Shown one piece after another: positions 29,169-41,622 of a stretch of DNA of 64,000 bases (positions are counted from its first letter, which is position 1; the number at the start of each line of letters is the position of its first letter). Under the pieces are notes generated by a model that was not told where the DNA came from, ran no database searches, and saw only the letters and a program-made list of their open reading frames with translations. Source of the DNA: Diospyros lotus (Eukaryota; Streptophyta; Magnoliopsida; Ericales; Ebenaceae); assembly GCF_014633365.1 (NCBI RefSeq), contig NC_068344.1, forward strand, positions 36,578,670 to 36,642,669, written 5' to 3'. The position numbers were made by a program, and so were the translations under genes.

Positions 29169-29388
29169 CATATCATATAAGGAATAGAATAAGCTTGTCT
29201 CCCCGAACATATTTTGAATAGTAAAAGACGGGTTATAATATATCAGTGCTATCTTGATGAATTACGAATTTGAACTTTCATATCATATAAGGAATAGAAT
29301 AAGCTTGTCTCCCCGAACATATTTTGAATAGTAAAAGACGGGTTATAATATATCAGTGCTATCTTGATGAATTACGAATTTGAACTTT
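29169..29388. repeat. 110-bp perfect tandem duplication
   Basis: 29169-29278 and 29279-29388 are the same sequence twice (TATCATATAAGGAATAGAAT through GAATTTGAACTTT) with no difference I can find. It ends 55 bp before the Cassandra target duplication. A recent event. Confidence 0.9.
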
Positions 29389-29448
29389 AATTATTTTGGG
29401 ATATATCTCGCGATTTATTTTTCTTAATAAAATCAAACAAAAAGAAAA

Positions 29449-29675
29449 TGTAATATCCCGAGAGCCCAGAGAAGTTAGAATATATCGAGGATAGTGTAAG
29501 AAAGGAAACAACACCAGCTGGATACCTTTTGGGCTGAATGTTGGCAAAGAACTCCCAAGTTAAGCATGCTTGACCTGGGGTAATCCAGGGATGGGTGACT
29601 TCCCTGGGAAGTTCGTGTAGGCCCATCAGGGTAAGTTGTTCCGGTCCTTCCTATCGCTCGATGCGGGATGTTACA
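29449..29675 (+). repeat. Cassandra 5' LTR
   Basis: TGTAATATCCCGAGAG to GGGATGTTACA. The 5S-like region is at about 29548-29622, so an internal RNA polymerase III promoter may survive here. Confidence 0.9.
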
Positions 29676-29690
29676 GGTGATATCAGAGCC
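29676..29690 (+). other. Cassandra primer-binding site
   Basis: GGTGATATCAGAGCC follows the 5' LTR directly and resembles the TGGTATCAGAGC site for initiator tRNA-Met. Confidence 0.75.
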
Positions 29691-29862
29691 GACCCTTGGC
29701 GAAAGCGGTCCGATGAGGGCGGGGAGTGGCGCCGGGGTTCGAGGGCCTGTACAAGGAGCAGCTTTTGGCAGGCTTCTAGGATGGCAGCCCCCAAGGGGAG
29801 AAGGTCTGGGACCAGTTGTAAGGTCGCATGACAAGGACGTCATATGCTTAAGAGGGGGAGAA

Positions 29863-30089
29863 TGTAATATCCCGAGAGCCCAGAGAAGTTAGAATATATC
29901 GAGAATAGTGTAAGAAAAGAAACAACACTAGTTGGATACCTTTTGGGCTGAATGTTGGCAAAGAACTCCCAAGTTAAACGTGCTTGATCTGGGGTAATCT
30001 AGGGATGGGTGACCCCCCTAAGAAGTTCATGTAGACCCATCAAAGTAAGTTGTTCCGATCCTTCCTATCGCTCGATACGAGATGTTACC
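29863..30089 (+). repeat. Cassandra 3' LTR
   Basis: Preceded by the polypurine tract AAGAGGGGGAGAA. Same length as the 5' LTR. At about 16 of 20 differing sites it carries A or T where the 5' LTR carries G or C, including several in the 5S-like boxes. Confidence 0.9.
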
Positions 30090-30094
30090 GAAAA

Positions 30095-33000
30095 GACATT
30101 TCAAGAGGTAGAATAACCTTAAATAATGCCTTCACATACCAAATAGAGTATAATATTATATAATCTCATCACTATTTTATCTGACCATTAACTCAATCCA
30201 TCACTAAAGGTGACCAAGTGTAATTTTTTATAATAAAAAGTTATTTATATAATATCTCTTTTTATTTATAATTATAATAATAGGTGTTGGTTGTTGGGAG
30301 GCATAATACAGAAAAATCCAAGCCCTTGCAATGTCACTAGAAACAGAAATTAATACTTCCAATCAGTCTTCATATGCAAAAGGTAATCAAAGATATTTAA
30401 AGGAGTCTCTAAATTTAATTAAATATTAAATTATGGGTAATTCTAACCATAAATACACGAATAATGTGTACTTATTGTATTTTAATATTTAAATAATTTA
30501 ATTAATTAATTAAATAGTTCAAGACACGATATATTTATTATCAACTAATAAAATAATTTAAATATTAAAAATAAGATAAAATAAATATACCTTATCTTTC
30601 ATACGATGCATTTATTATTACTTGAGAAAATTATTATTGATGTATTATAGATAAAAGTTCATTTAAAATACTAAAAAGTACAAAAGTTTAAAATAATTTT
30701 TCGAGCTAATCCATAAGTCCTGCTTAATGCACAAATTTATTAACTTTGACATCAAAAAATTTTTTTAAGAGCAGTGAAAAAGAATAGACATTACTTATAA
30801 AAAATCTAATCATATTAGATTAAAAAAAATTTATGTTCTTTTATAAACAAATAAATCTTTTTGTTCTACAAAATATATGGCTCTTATACTGATCTTAATA
30901 AAGTTTCAATGTCTAATTTAAATATTAAAATATTTATACAGAAATTTTGCTCTACCTCTCATTGTTATTTTTTGTCTAGAGTGTAAGTGATTTGACATTA
31001 ATAAATTTATTATTATATACTATCGACAAACAACACTTATTATTATTCATAAATTATATCCACATATATATATTTTTATATCGCTATTCATTTTGATTTT
31101 AATGGTATGATGATGATGGTTACGACCAAAAATAGTGAGTCTGGTAAGGATTGAAAAAGGGCAAGAAATAGTCACATCTAAAGAAAAACAATGAAATTTG
31201 GCGCCCACCATCCGAGACCTGAACGCAGACCCTGCAGCATTTTCTCGGGAAAATGACGATATCAGTCAATCATGAGAACAGACGATCCCATGCACATAAA
31301 ACAAATACCCATTATAACCCATCATAAATGTCATTCAATACTGGCGAGCAAGTAACTATTAGCATCGATGAGTGTCATATTAAAATTTAATATTTAAATA
31401 ACATTTATGTGTGTGTGTATGCATATATATAAAGATATAGATGTCACTGTGCATGTACGTTCGATGAACAGTAAATTCCTGGGGCCATGTCTCCTTTTCT
31501 TCCATCTGTACTGGGAAATTCCAGGCATCGTCTTCCATGGCCGCCTCCAACTGTGCCCAGTCCTCTCTGCCCGTCTGTCTTCTACTGTCCATCAGACTAG
31601 CTATGCATGTCGTTGCTTCCGTACATCCTGGTGGCCTTGCGGGTCGTGGGGAGACATCGAATTCTTTCTTCAATGATGCCATTTGATCCATTTGCAGGAC
31701 CACAATTGTAGTTTCAATCACTATTAAATAATGTTATGTTTGATACAGGAGCTGTAAGGTACTGTCCCGGCTGGTACTATCTTTGTTTTGAGGAAAAGAC
31801 TATAATACCCCTTAAGAATCAAAGTGGCTGTGGTGGAGATAGGGCCCGGACGTAAGAGCCTCACTACTACTTGTCTTTTTATTTTAAAAGAATAAATATT
31901 TTAAAAAACAATTTATATACACAATATCAAAAAATTAAAAATAATTTTAAAAATTGAGAGAGAGAACTGCATGCCCACTCTCAAATATATGTAGGTTAGT
32001 CCCTACTCAAAGGCGATAGACTTGTCTCTAGTGATGGAGTCACGTTTTAACCAACTAGGACCTTAGTCTTAATTATTTTTTTATTTTTTAAAATTTATAT
32101 ATATATTATTATAAATAATTATAATTTTTATAATTTAACCAGACTAAAATTATATTTTAGCTCGTATTAAAATTCTTTTTTGATTTCGCCACTGCTTGTC
32201 TCATTAGAACAAATTTATCTTAAATTTTATAAATTTAATTCTTATTTGTGTTTTAAAAGGGTTGTTTTCTAAAAGAAAGTGTTAGTTTTTGGTTGAAAAT
32301 ATTTTTCTTGGTTCTCTTGGAGAAGATTGTTCTCACGAAGAAGGACGTTATTATAGTTTATTTTTAATATTTAAATAATTTGATTATTTAATTAAATAAT
32401 TCAAAACTCGATTTGTTATACAATCTTTTTTATTGTTTTTTTTTTATTTTAAGTTTTATGAAAAATAATCCCATACGGTTGGATAAGAGTGGGACATTTG
32501 TAGTGGCCAGTGAAGGGAAGGGTGACGTGCTGGGAGACTTCGGACATTGGAGTGCCCAAGCCATCGACAGCACATTTGGCCAAAATTACTATTTATAGGC
32601 AAGGCACGCGTGCTGCTGACGTGTACGGGGGACCCACACCCACAGACGAAGTTTACAGATACAGTTGCCCAATCAGATCGCCGCTTCCGCTATCCACTGG
32701 AGCTCCCATGCACCGCATCACTGTGCATCCTTGCAAAAATGATCAACCAACAATATCTTATATTTTTGCCCTTCTATTTTTATGTTTTTTTTTTGTAATT
32801 ATTTAAAATTTTAATTATCTCAACTATATCATTAAATTTATATTTTTTAATTCATTTAACTCTTACATTTTGATATATTTTTATATAAATAGATAAATTT
32901 TTTATTATTTTGATTACATCTTTAAATTTATATTTTTAAATTAATTTAATTCATATATTTTTACGTAAATAGAATGTGACGTAAACTTTATCATCTTATT

Positions 33001-35802
33001 TTATCATTTTTTATAAATGAAAATATATGTTAAATTGACTTAAAAATATGGATATAAGAGTATAATCAAAATAATAAAAAGTTCAATTTGTCATAAATAA
33101 AATGTCAAAATATTAGGATTAAACTGATTTTAAAATCAAGTTCAGGGGTGGACCTTTCGGGCCCAATCTCTCGGCCCTCTCATTTGGCCCAATTTTGGCC
33201 CAGTGTTAGCCTGCCACGATATCATTGCAACTTTACTGGATATCCGTACGACTATCTCAAATTTCATCTTTATTAATGGCGGATCCCATCCATATTAATG
33301 AGGGTCTCATCGCCACGATGCTATCACTTGAGAATCTCCATCGACGCCAGATAGTCAGTCTCATCACCTGCAAACGTTCGACACATGTATGCAGGAGGAC
33401 ATCTCATTCTCCTATATCAACCAACTCTCTTTAGAGTTAAAGTATGTTCTGATCTTTGACATATTGATACATTGTTTCTCTTTACTCTCTTACTCACTTG
33501 AGCGTCAGAGTGCTTGCAGGTGCCAGTCGCCCCTCGGAAGGATCCGTTGCCAGAGCTCGCGCCACGCCTCCGATCATCCTCTTTTTGTTAGAAAAGAACA
33601 AATGGTATAATCGAAACAATGTAAAATTTAAATAACCCACACATTAAAAAAAAAAAACAACGTGAAAGTACATATAAGGGCAAAAATATGAATTTGATCA
33701 AAATATTTGTGGTTGAATAATTAATATTGTGTCCCGTTAATAAATACTTTTAAATTTAATTAAATAAAAAATAAGCTAAAATAATATTTAGCAAACCCAA
33801 AATTATTATATTTGTGTATGATTAAGTTCATATGAATATACTTAAATATTTTTTTTCCATTTATAGATTAGGTGTGAAACTTTAATATATATTCCAATAA
33901 TAATAATAATATTTCTTTAATTAACCCATAATAATGTACACAAAGAAAATTATGAACACTATTTATATAACTTAAAAGATGAGTATATATTAGGATTGGT
34001 TTTATATTTGTTGTCGCTCGAATATAATAATGAATTTACTGATTGAAAACATCATTATCAAGTCATTTGAATTATGCAAAAAAGAGAACGATTAGAAGGT
34101 GCAAAAAAGTTCTCGCGCAAACATTTTGATACTTAAATCAGACACTAAAATATTGAAGATTGTATTAAAATTAGTATCAGATGTACCTTTTTTGAAGTGA
34201 GCGCTCATCTATTTATAAAGCAATATGGAGCTTTTCTAAATCCTCTAAAATTAAAATTCTTTTAAATAATTTCTATCCTAATATTTCAAAATCTATTAGT
34301 ATTAGAATTTTTATGCATAATGTTTATCCAACATTTTAAAATCCATTATAATTAAGATTTTTACAGATAATATCTATCATTTTCATAAAATTCTCCGAGG
34401 AATTTTTAAATGTCGAAATTATTTTATTTGCCCTTTAAGATTTGTACATTTTTGGTCTGAAAAATTATTTTAGACTCTTGGACTCTTTTAATTTTCTAAT
34501 GGAGTTTTATTCATGACATATATATCAACATCTATTGCCATGCCTTGTCGATTAAATCTCTTATATCATGCAATTGGGACCCCAAAACCAAAACATTAAC
34601 AAGAAGAAGAAAATTAAATAGTAATTAAGACTTGAAAGATATTATCTTGTAATTAACTATGGTTGACCGGCAAGATTGATGTTAGTACTCTAATGGAAAC
34701 CAAGGTTTTAAAGCGACGATTACAGCATGGTCGCTGAAAAAATTAGTACCTTTTTTTACCGACGAGTAAGAAGTTTCGTCACTATAAATTATAAAATATC
34801 GATGAATGATCAAGTTTGTCGATAAAAGCACAGCTATAGCAACACACATTTATCTGACTCTATGTATAAACTTAAACATATAATGATGGATTTATATCTC
34901 TATCGCTTAGGTAGTGACGTTTTATAATCTGTCAGTAAAGACCTTACTATTTCCTGTATAACATGGTTGTGGCCTAACTCCACCCAAATGGATGGACTCT
35001 ATTAACTGGTGGTGTTCTTTGTCCTCTACAAAGAACGAAGAGTAGTACCCACCACAGACTCATTCAGCTGTTTCTACCGTCCCGGAGCCGTGGAGGGGCG
35101 AGGGCACTTTTTTACCTTACAGAAGTTGCGTAGCAATATTGAGCGGATATTCATCGAGTCTCCACCAAAGGTTGATCATTTCAAGACTCGGTGGATTGTG
35201 GCGAGACAGCCATTGACACGCAGCTAGCGCACCTCGATTCTGGTGCAGTGAAGAAGCTAAGGAGGCCAATCCCTTCACAATGCCTGCAGTCAGAATCGTG
35301 AAGGGAAAGAAAACATCGAGCTGCCGCGACATGCCTTCTTAGTGGAGAACTGGTCAACCTCTTCGATGTGCTAAGTCAAACTTCATTAACCTATTAGGTG
35401 ACTTAAGGTTACAGGACCATAAATTAATCGAAAATATATAATTGAGAATATTATACTAAATGATAATGACATTTAACAGAAAAACTCTACACGAGTAGGT
35501 GTTGATTAAATTATAAAGTTTTAAAAATAGAAAGGTGATTAGAAATGTGGGAAAGACATTAAAATAGATGGACAAGTTAAAATTGATTGTTGTGGTGCTT
35601 ATTGTGCGTTTTTTAAGAAAGTAATATAATTAAATATTCCATAAAATATACATAATTTTGAAGTTATAAAAATATCATCTTCCAAACATTGAATACTGCA
35701 TATTCAAAATATCCAAATCAAATAACCCACTCCGACCTTCAACTTCCCTCTATTAATACTTAAAGTCTCCTTCCCAGTTCTCTACACTGCAAATTCAATC
35801 TC

Positions 35803-35807
<5 letters not shown>
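30095..35807. other. Gene-poor interval upstream of the MATE gene
   Basis: AT-rich with islands of higher GC at about 31470-31700, 32480-32720, 33150-33600 and 34980-35340. A 113-residue open minus-strand stretch at 31380-31721 has plausible composition but no recognised family. 33440-33560 (CACTTGAGCGTCAGAGTGC) looks like LTR debris. I see no gene that I can support. Confidence 0.4.
32770..33140. repeat. AT-rich fold-back repeat copy
   Basis: Same family as the copies near 4780, 12490 and 21530: AATTCATTTAACTCTTACAT on one side and the complementary AAATATATGTTAAATTGAC on the other. Confidence 0.45.

Positions 35808-35841
<34 letters not shown>
35808..35841 (+). repeat. GA microsatellite in the MATE 5' leader
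   Basis: About 17 GA units ending 84 bases before the MATE start codon, probably transcribed as part of the leader. Confidence 0.8.
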
Positions 35842-35846
<5 letters not shown>

Positions 35847-35925
35847 GTGTCTCTGAAGAACAAGCCTGCTTAAATCCCATCAAAGCAAAGAGAGGCCATT
35901 TTTGCCTTTATAACTTAACACAATT

Positions 35926-37476
35926 ATGTGTAATCCCAAAACCTCACCATCCATAGACACCAACATCACAGACCACAAAACCCATTTCGGCTTAGCCATG
36001 TTGCCGCCTCCAGACGCCGGAAACCGCCAAGACAACACAACCACGGCTGACCCAGAAAAGCAGCCGGAGGCCACCCAATGGCACTGCCCCACGGCCTCCG
36101 AAATCATCTGTGAGACCAAACAACTCTTCAAGCTTTCCTCGCCCATAGCTTTGACGGCTCTGATTCTCTACTCCCGCTCTGTCCTCTCCATGGTCTTCCT
36201 AGGCCACCTCGGCGACGTCGAGCTCGCCGCCGGTTCTCTCGCCATCGCCGTCGCCAACATCACCGGCTACTCGGTTCTGTCCGGACTCGCCCTCGGCATG
36301 GAGCCCCTCTGCTCACAAGCATTTGGAGCTCAACGGCCAAAGCTCCTCGCTTTAACGCTCCACCGTGCCGTGATTTTCCTTCTTATTTCCACCATACCCA
36401 TTTCCTTTCTATGGATTAACATTTCCAGAATTCTCGTCTTTCTTCAACAAGATAAGGCCATCGCCCGCTTGGCTCACACTTATCTGGTCTTCTCTTTGCC
36501 CGACTTGTTCATGAACTCGTTCATCCACCCAATCCGCATTTACCTTCGTGCTCAAGGCATCTCCCACCCGGTCACTCTATCAACCCTCGCCGGCGCAATC
36601 CTCCACCTGCCCATCACTGTTCTCCTCGTCACCCGCCTCCACCTCGGCGTGGCCGGCGTCGCCGCCGCCGCCGTCGCGTCCAACTTCACCGTCCTGGTTG
36701 CGCTCGTTTCCTACGTGTGGGTGTCCGGCCTGCACGTGCCAACCTGGTGCACGCCGAGCCGGGAGTGTCTCACCGGCTGGAAGCCGCTCGTCCGGCTCGC
36801 CGCGCCGAGCTGCGCCTCGGTCTGTCTCGAGTGGTGGTGGTACGAGATCATGATCGTCTTGTGTGGACTCTTCGTGAACCCCAAAGCCAGCGTCGCGTCG
36901 ATGGGAGTTCTCATCCAAACGACGTCGTTGATATACGTGTTCCCGTCCTCACTCGGGTTCGCGGTATCCACCCGGGTGGGAAATGAACTCGGGGCGAACC
37001 GGCCCGACAAAGCCCGGGTCTCCGCCGCCGTGGCCATCCTTTTATCGGCGGCGATGGGGTTATCGGCCGTGGTCTTCGCCTCCGGGATGAGTGGAACCTG
37101 GGCCAGGATGTTCACAACCGACAGCGACATCCTACGGCTGACATCCGCCGCCTTGCCAATCCTAGGGCTGTGCGAGGTCGGGAACTGCCCGCAGACAGTC
37201 GGGTGCGGGGTGGTGCGGGGGACGGCTCGGCCGTCCACGGCGGCGAACGTGAACCTCGGAGCGTTCTACTTGGTGGGCATGCCGGTGGCCATTCTGGTCG
37301 CGTTCTGGGCAGGGTTGGGGTTTTGTGGGCTTTGGATTGGGCTTCTGTCGGCCCAGATATCATGCGCGGGACTCATGTTGTACGTTATCGGGACTACGGA
37401 CTGGCTTCACCAAGCCCTGAAAGCCCAGATCTCCTGCGCAGGCTCCGCCGGCGCCGGAGACGATGACGGGCGGTAA
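35926..37476 (+). CDS. MATE efflux transporter, ADP1/DTX51-like
   Basis: Intronless 516-aa MATE (DETOXIFICATION) family protein, a proton- or cation-coupled exporter of organic compounds. The N-terminal tail (1-65) is hydrophilic. Twelve membrane segments follow in two MatE halves, about 68-228 and 290-450. Family motifs include GHLGDVELAAGSLAIAVANI, GLALGMEPLCSQAFGA, LEWWWYEIMIVLCGL and GNELGANRP. GNCPQTVGCGVVRGTARPST is near-invariant in the intronless DTX48-55 clade. The start MCNP is shared with Arabidopsis ADP1, At4g29140, which also lies next to hexokinase 1. That clade has been linked to organ growth, iron homeostasis and hypocotyl elongation, and acts on endomembranes or the plasma membrane. 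The substrate is unknown. Start chosen at the first ATG after the GA leader. No defects seen. Confidence 0.93.
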   Translation: MCNPKTSPSIDTNITDHKTHFGLAMLPPPDAGNRQDNTTTADPEKQPEATQWHCPTASEIICETKQLFKLSSPIALTALILYSRSVLSMVFLGHLGDVELAAGSLAIAVANITGYSVLSGLALGMEPLCSQAFGAQRPKLLALTLHRAVIFLLISTIPISFLWINISRILVFLQQDKAIARLAHTYLVFSLPDLFMNSFIHPIRIYLRAQGISHPVTLSTLAGAILHLPITVLLVTRLHLGVAGVAAAAVASNFTVLVALVSYVWVSGLHVPTWCTPSRECLTGWKPLVRLAAPSCASVCLEWWWYEIMIVLCGLFVNPKASVASMGVLIQTTSLIYVFPSSLGFAVSTRVGNELGANRPDKARVSAAVAILLSAAMGLSAVVFASGMSGTWARMFTTDSDILRLTSAALPILGLCEVGNCPQTVGCGVVRGTARPSTAANVNLGAFYLVGMPVAILVAFWAGLGFCGLWIGLLSAQISCAGLMLYVIGTTDWLHQALKAQISCAGSAGAGDDDGR

Positions 37477-37786
37477 ATGATCATCTGTGACTGGGAAGTA
37501 GTGATTTTATTTTTTCTGGGTTGAGAGAATTTGAAGGAGTGAAGTAAAAATGACAGGGAAGACTGGTATTTGTTTGTTTGTTTGGGTGATTGGAAAATCT
37601 GCGATGGCTGGCTGCTTGGCGTTTTGTTTGAGTTCGAAGCGTTTGAAAGATGTTCACTGTAATTTGTTGCGTTTGGATCTGTGTAATCTGATCATTTGTA
37701 CTAATCCCCCAAATATGAATCGACAGATTAGTCCCAATAAAAATCCAACCTTTTTGGGCATGTCTCACAAATCACAACATATGTAT

Positions 37787-37836
<50 letters not shown>

Positions 37837-40800
37837 TATGTAAAGGTTAGACTCGAAGATCATTTCAGAGAGGTCATGGAAGATGGGCCTTCATCAACAC
37901 GGGGACATGTATTCATACATATATACATATATATATTGGTTGAAAATGAAGTGTCTCGAATATATAAAGTTTGTTCAGAGATGAGAGAGACACGAGTAAT
38001 AGTAAATAGATTTTGGATGTAAATCCATTCATCGAGTTAACCTCAAAATCTGTGAAATTTTGACCTATTTGTCACATAATCAGTTCCATACTTGCCAATA
38101 AATATCCAACTTTCCTTAAGATTCGAAAGATTGATCACCTTGTAATCGACCAACTTACTACAATAATCATCAACATTTTCATTTCTGGATCCTAAAAATT
38201 ACAGTAATTAGATGGGTAAATTTCACTTAATTAGTCACCTAATTAAGTACCCTTCTTAAGGAAATTAAGAATCATACATATATATATATATAATATAAGA
38301 TAAGCAATTTACATATTAAATGTTAAGAAAGCATATATATATATATATATATATACTCATCTAATTATCAAGAAGGGCACTAATAATATGAAAGACTTCT
38401 CATGGAAGCAAACTGACTTATCAAACATGAAACCCTAGTTTTATGAAATTGAAGTCTCTTCATACTCTTCATACATATATATATATATATATAGATATGT
38501 ATAGTAGTGGTGATGATGAAGACTGATACTTGATGATGATGATTACATAGATGAATGAAGAGAAAGTAACAATAAGTGTGGATGGGCAGAAGAGAGGAGG
38601 AAAAGGTGAGCAGTAGGAGAAGAGGGTACTAAGGAAGCTCTAAGCGAAGGGAACAAAATAGCTTCTTGTCTCTTCTTTCAGTGCCACTCACTGTTTCTGC
38701 AGGGTTTGCACGAGGGCGGCATCTTCGCCTCATGAAACTGCAATTATTATTATTATTTACACGTGTTTTACGGAATAATTCTACGGAAGTGACCCTCTGG
38801 GATGATGTCTTAATTTCGAAATATATAGGTGGAATTTGAGGGGTAAACAAACTGTATTAGAGGAATATTCAAATGATTTGAACATACCATCCATGGACTT
38901 TTGTGATATTGTTATTAGCTCTTCATTATTTTAAATTCAACTAGTAATAGCAGGACAAAAGAAAAAGAGTTTGGGGCCCGACCATGAGACTCGAACTCGA
39001 GATTATAAACTTACCAATAGCAGTCGGTTATAGTTTATCATTACACTGTCATAATAAAATTTTAAAATAATTGAAGAAGTACTAGATAAAACAATCATAA
39101 TTCAATTAGACGATTCAATAATCCTAAATCGCGTCATGAATCTAAACCAGTAGATGGAGTGGGAATAAGGTTAAACAAAATTAATCTAACATGGTCAGAG
39201 TAGCCATTCATCTCCCCTTTCCTGATGCCAAAGCCAAGCCAAGATTGAAACTGAAACTATTCTTCTGGGACCCAACCCATCTAATCAAATCCATCTTCTC
39301 TTTCATCCAATTCCCAGTACTTGTCTGTCTTCTTGCATTCCTGCTGGGAAAATGCCCTGTCAATTCACTCACTCACAGGCCTGTAGCAGTAAGACTCAAT
39401 ATATAAATAAAAAAGAAGAAAACAGATCAGCCTATCCATCCAAACAACCCCCCCTATCTATAGCTACAAAGATTGATGCATCATTACATCATCCTCCAAG
39501 AGATTCGTATGTACAAAGGGAGGTCACGTCATGTTAGAACAATCATTCTCTCTTGGTGGTTGTCTCTTATTTAACTGACCTCCCCTTATCAAGTTTTCTT
39601 GTTTGCTGTCATATTTTCTCAGTACTTTCCCAGCCCCCAAACGGCACCATCATCACCCGAAACACTGCATCATCATGCCTACTATATCCATAGATGTGGG
39701 AAGCACCTAGCTATATATATATATATATACATCCCTCTTTATCTAATATTGCCATTCGCAATAAATATATATATATAAAAGATGCGCACAAGATATTAGC
39801 TATTTTGGTTAAAAGTATCATACGCTATATTATCTTGGGAAAGAGTAGTTGAAAATGAAAGTACTCTCTCCTCACACATGAGTGGAGTTCCGACAAAATG
39901 ATAAGGTGGTAACAACAATGAGTCCAAAATCTCATATTCAAAATGATAAAGTGGTAATAACAATGAGTCCGAAATCTCATATTCAAGTCTTCTAAGCGAT
40001 ATAATCTTAATTATCAAAAAATGGGCAACACAACACCCCCTTTCTCCCCGAAAGCACAAAATTATGTCATCATCGTACTCGCGACTCGTGTGCCTTTTTA
40101 GAACAAAAGGAACAGAACACAGACATTATATGTTATATGTAAAAGAAGGGAGATAACATAGCATAACATAACACCAAATATATATAGAATGTAGATGAAA
40201 TCAGGGTATATATAGCCCAGCCTTTGTCCACCTTACAAGCAATAGCTGGCACAAACCCAATACACTTTATAATATATTATGAAAGTTGCCAATTATTCTT
40301 GCATATATCAGAGAGCTAACTGGTAGGTGGCTAGGGTTTCTTACTTTACTCCCATGCATGCCTATGCCTAGGGCCTTTTTGGGGTGGGCCCCCTCAAAAA
40401 TCAGAAAAACTTTCTCTCTTCCATAAAAGTTAAACAGTACATTTTTTAATTTAACATTAAAAAAACACATTATTTAATCTAAAATAATATAAAAATTAAA
40501 AATAAAAATAAATAATCATAATCATTGGTGGTGTGAATAATTTAAATTAATAAATAAATTTAAAATTATAATTAGATAAATTACTATTATGCTATATTTA
40601 TAAATTAAATTTATTATAATTTACTTTCTTTTTTTAAAGACCGATAAGATATATAATTTTTAACAAATTTAATTTATATATTTCATTTGTCAAATAATAG
40701 GTTTAATTTAATTTATGGTGCAAATAAATCTAATCTATCCAACATAATATAGTTAAAATATTTTCATGATTTGAAAAAAAATTATTTAAATCTTAATTCT

Positions 40801-41622
40801 TTTTTTAAAATGCAACACGCTCTACGATATTAATGGTTTAAATTTATTTTTAAAATTATTATTTTTAAAAAAAATATAACCATAAAAATAAAAACATCAC
40901 TTACGATAATAAATTATATATAAAAAAAATTCTTTTACAAATGAATGAATAAATTATAAAATACTATTAATTATAGTTTCAATAGAAAGAAATTTTTAAA
41001 ATTAAAATTAATAAAATTTTATTTACATTCAATTATGTCATAAAAAATTAAGTAATTTAATTATATTGTCAATTAAAAATAATTTATTTTTTAAATTTAA
41101 TTAATAGTTTTATATTAAAAATAATAAAATTTTAATAATTTATTTTTATTAATAAAATATTACTAAAATAATTGTCTCCCAGACGCCCCAGTCTTAAGCG
41201 GGGCCCGATCCCATGCATGCACGAATGGGATTTGGCCAGCTGAAAGTCTCATGGCATGTTCCCTCCCTATCGCGCATCCATCGTATCGTATCTCCATCGC
41301 GCATGCCATGGCACCTACATCTACATCTGCATCCCTAGCTATCTAGCACGTGCTAACGTTGGCCTAATTTGACTCTCTCCCATGATTCGCCAACCCCCTC
41401 TCACCCGGACGACACGTGGCTGGCGGCCCCCAGACACACGCAAACTACGTGCATGCTTCCTTTGTCTCAAAACAAAAGATGAATCGCTCACCCCAACCGC
41501 CTCACATCTGGCCCGATAAAATATGAGGGAGTTAATCATGATGACTCAGCCGGGTACATGCATGCTTCCTTAATTTGACTACCATGGCATGCATAATATG
41601 CCAGCCCGCTGTTAATAATTAA
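37477..41622. other. Intergenic, microsatellites and repeat debris
   Basis: Holds a CT/AT microsatellite at about 37786-37830, AT dinucleotide runs near 38280, 38335 and 38475, a tRNA-SINE-like patch at about 38960-39070 (-) and very AT-rich DNA at 40440-41170. Open stretches at 38629-38850 (-) and 39191-39406 (+) have no recognisable product. Confidence 0.4.
38960..39070 (-). mobile_element. Possible SINE fragment
   Basis: Minus strand shows CCGACTGCTATTGGTAAG followed about 10 bases later by CGAGTTCGAGTC, a box B-like motif, as in tRNA-derived SINEs. No tail or flanking duplication is visible. Confidence 0.3.

Larger units (their letters stand above)
29449..30089 (+). mobile_element. Complete Cassandra-type TRIM retrotransposon (5S rRNA-derived LTRs)
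   Basis: 641 bp flanked by GAAAA (29444-29448 and 30090-30094). Two 227-bp LTRs (29449-29675 and 29863-30089) enclose 187 bp containing a primer-binding site and a purine tract, with no coding capacity. Each LTR holds a stretch close to the 3' half of 5S rRNA: AAGTTAAGCATGCTTGACC (box A-like) and GGATGGGTGACTTCC..GGGAAGTTC (box C-like). These are the hallmark of Cassandra. The LTRs differ at about 20 of 227 positions, 19 of them transitions. Confidence 0.93.

Noticed and set aside
29540..29630. A true 5S rRNA gene
   Set aside because: Only the 3' half of 5S is matched, and it lies inside a retrotransposon LTR with target duplications, so it is 5S-derived rather than a working rRNA gene.
29475..29892. 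Overlapping open frames around 29.5-29.9 kb on both strands
   Set aside because: They lie across the Cassandra TRIM, which is non-coding; the composition follows the 5S-like LTRs.
31380..31721. 113-residue minus-strand open frame
   Set aside because: Plausible composition in its middle but no family, and it ends in a HTHTH/IYIFIY microsatellite product. Not enough to call a gene.
35117..35332. 71-residue minus-strand frame in the island at 35.0-35.3 kb
   Set aside because: No recognisable motif and no splice partner found.
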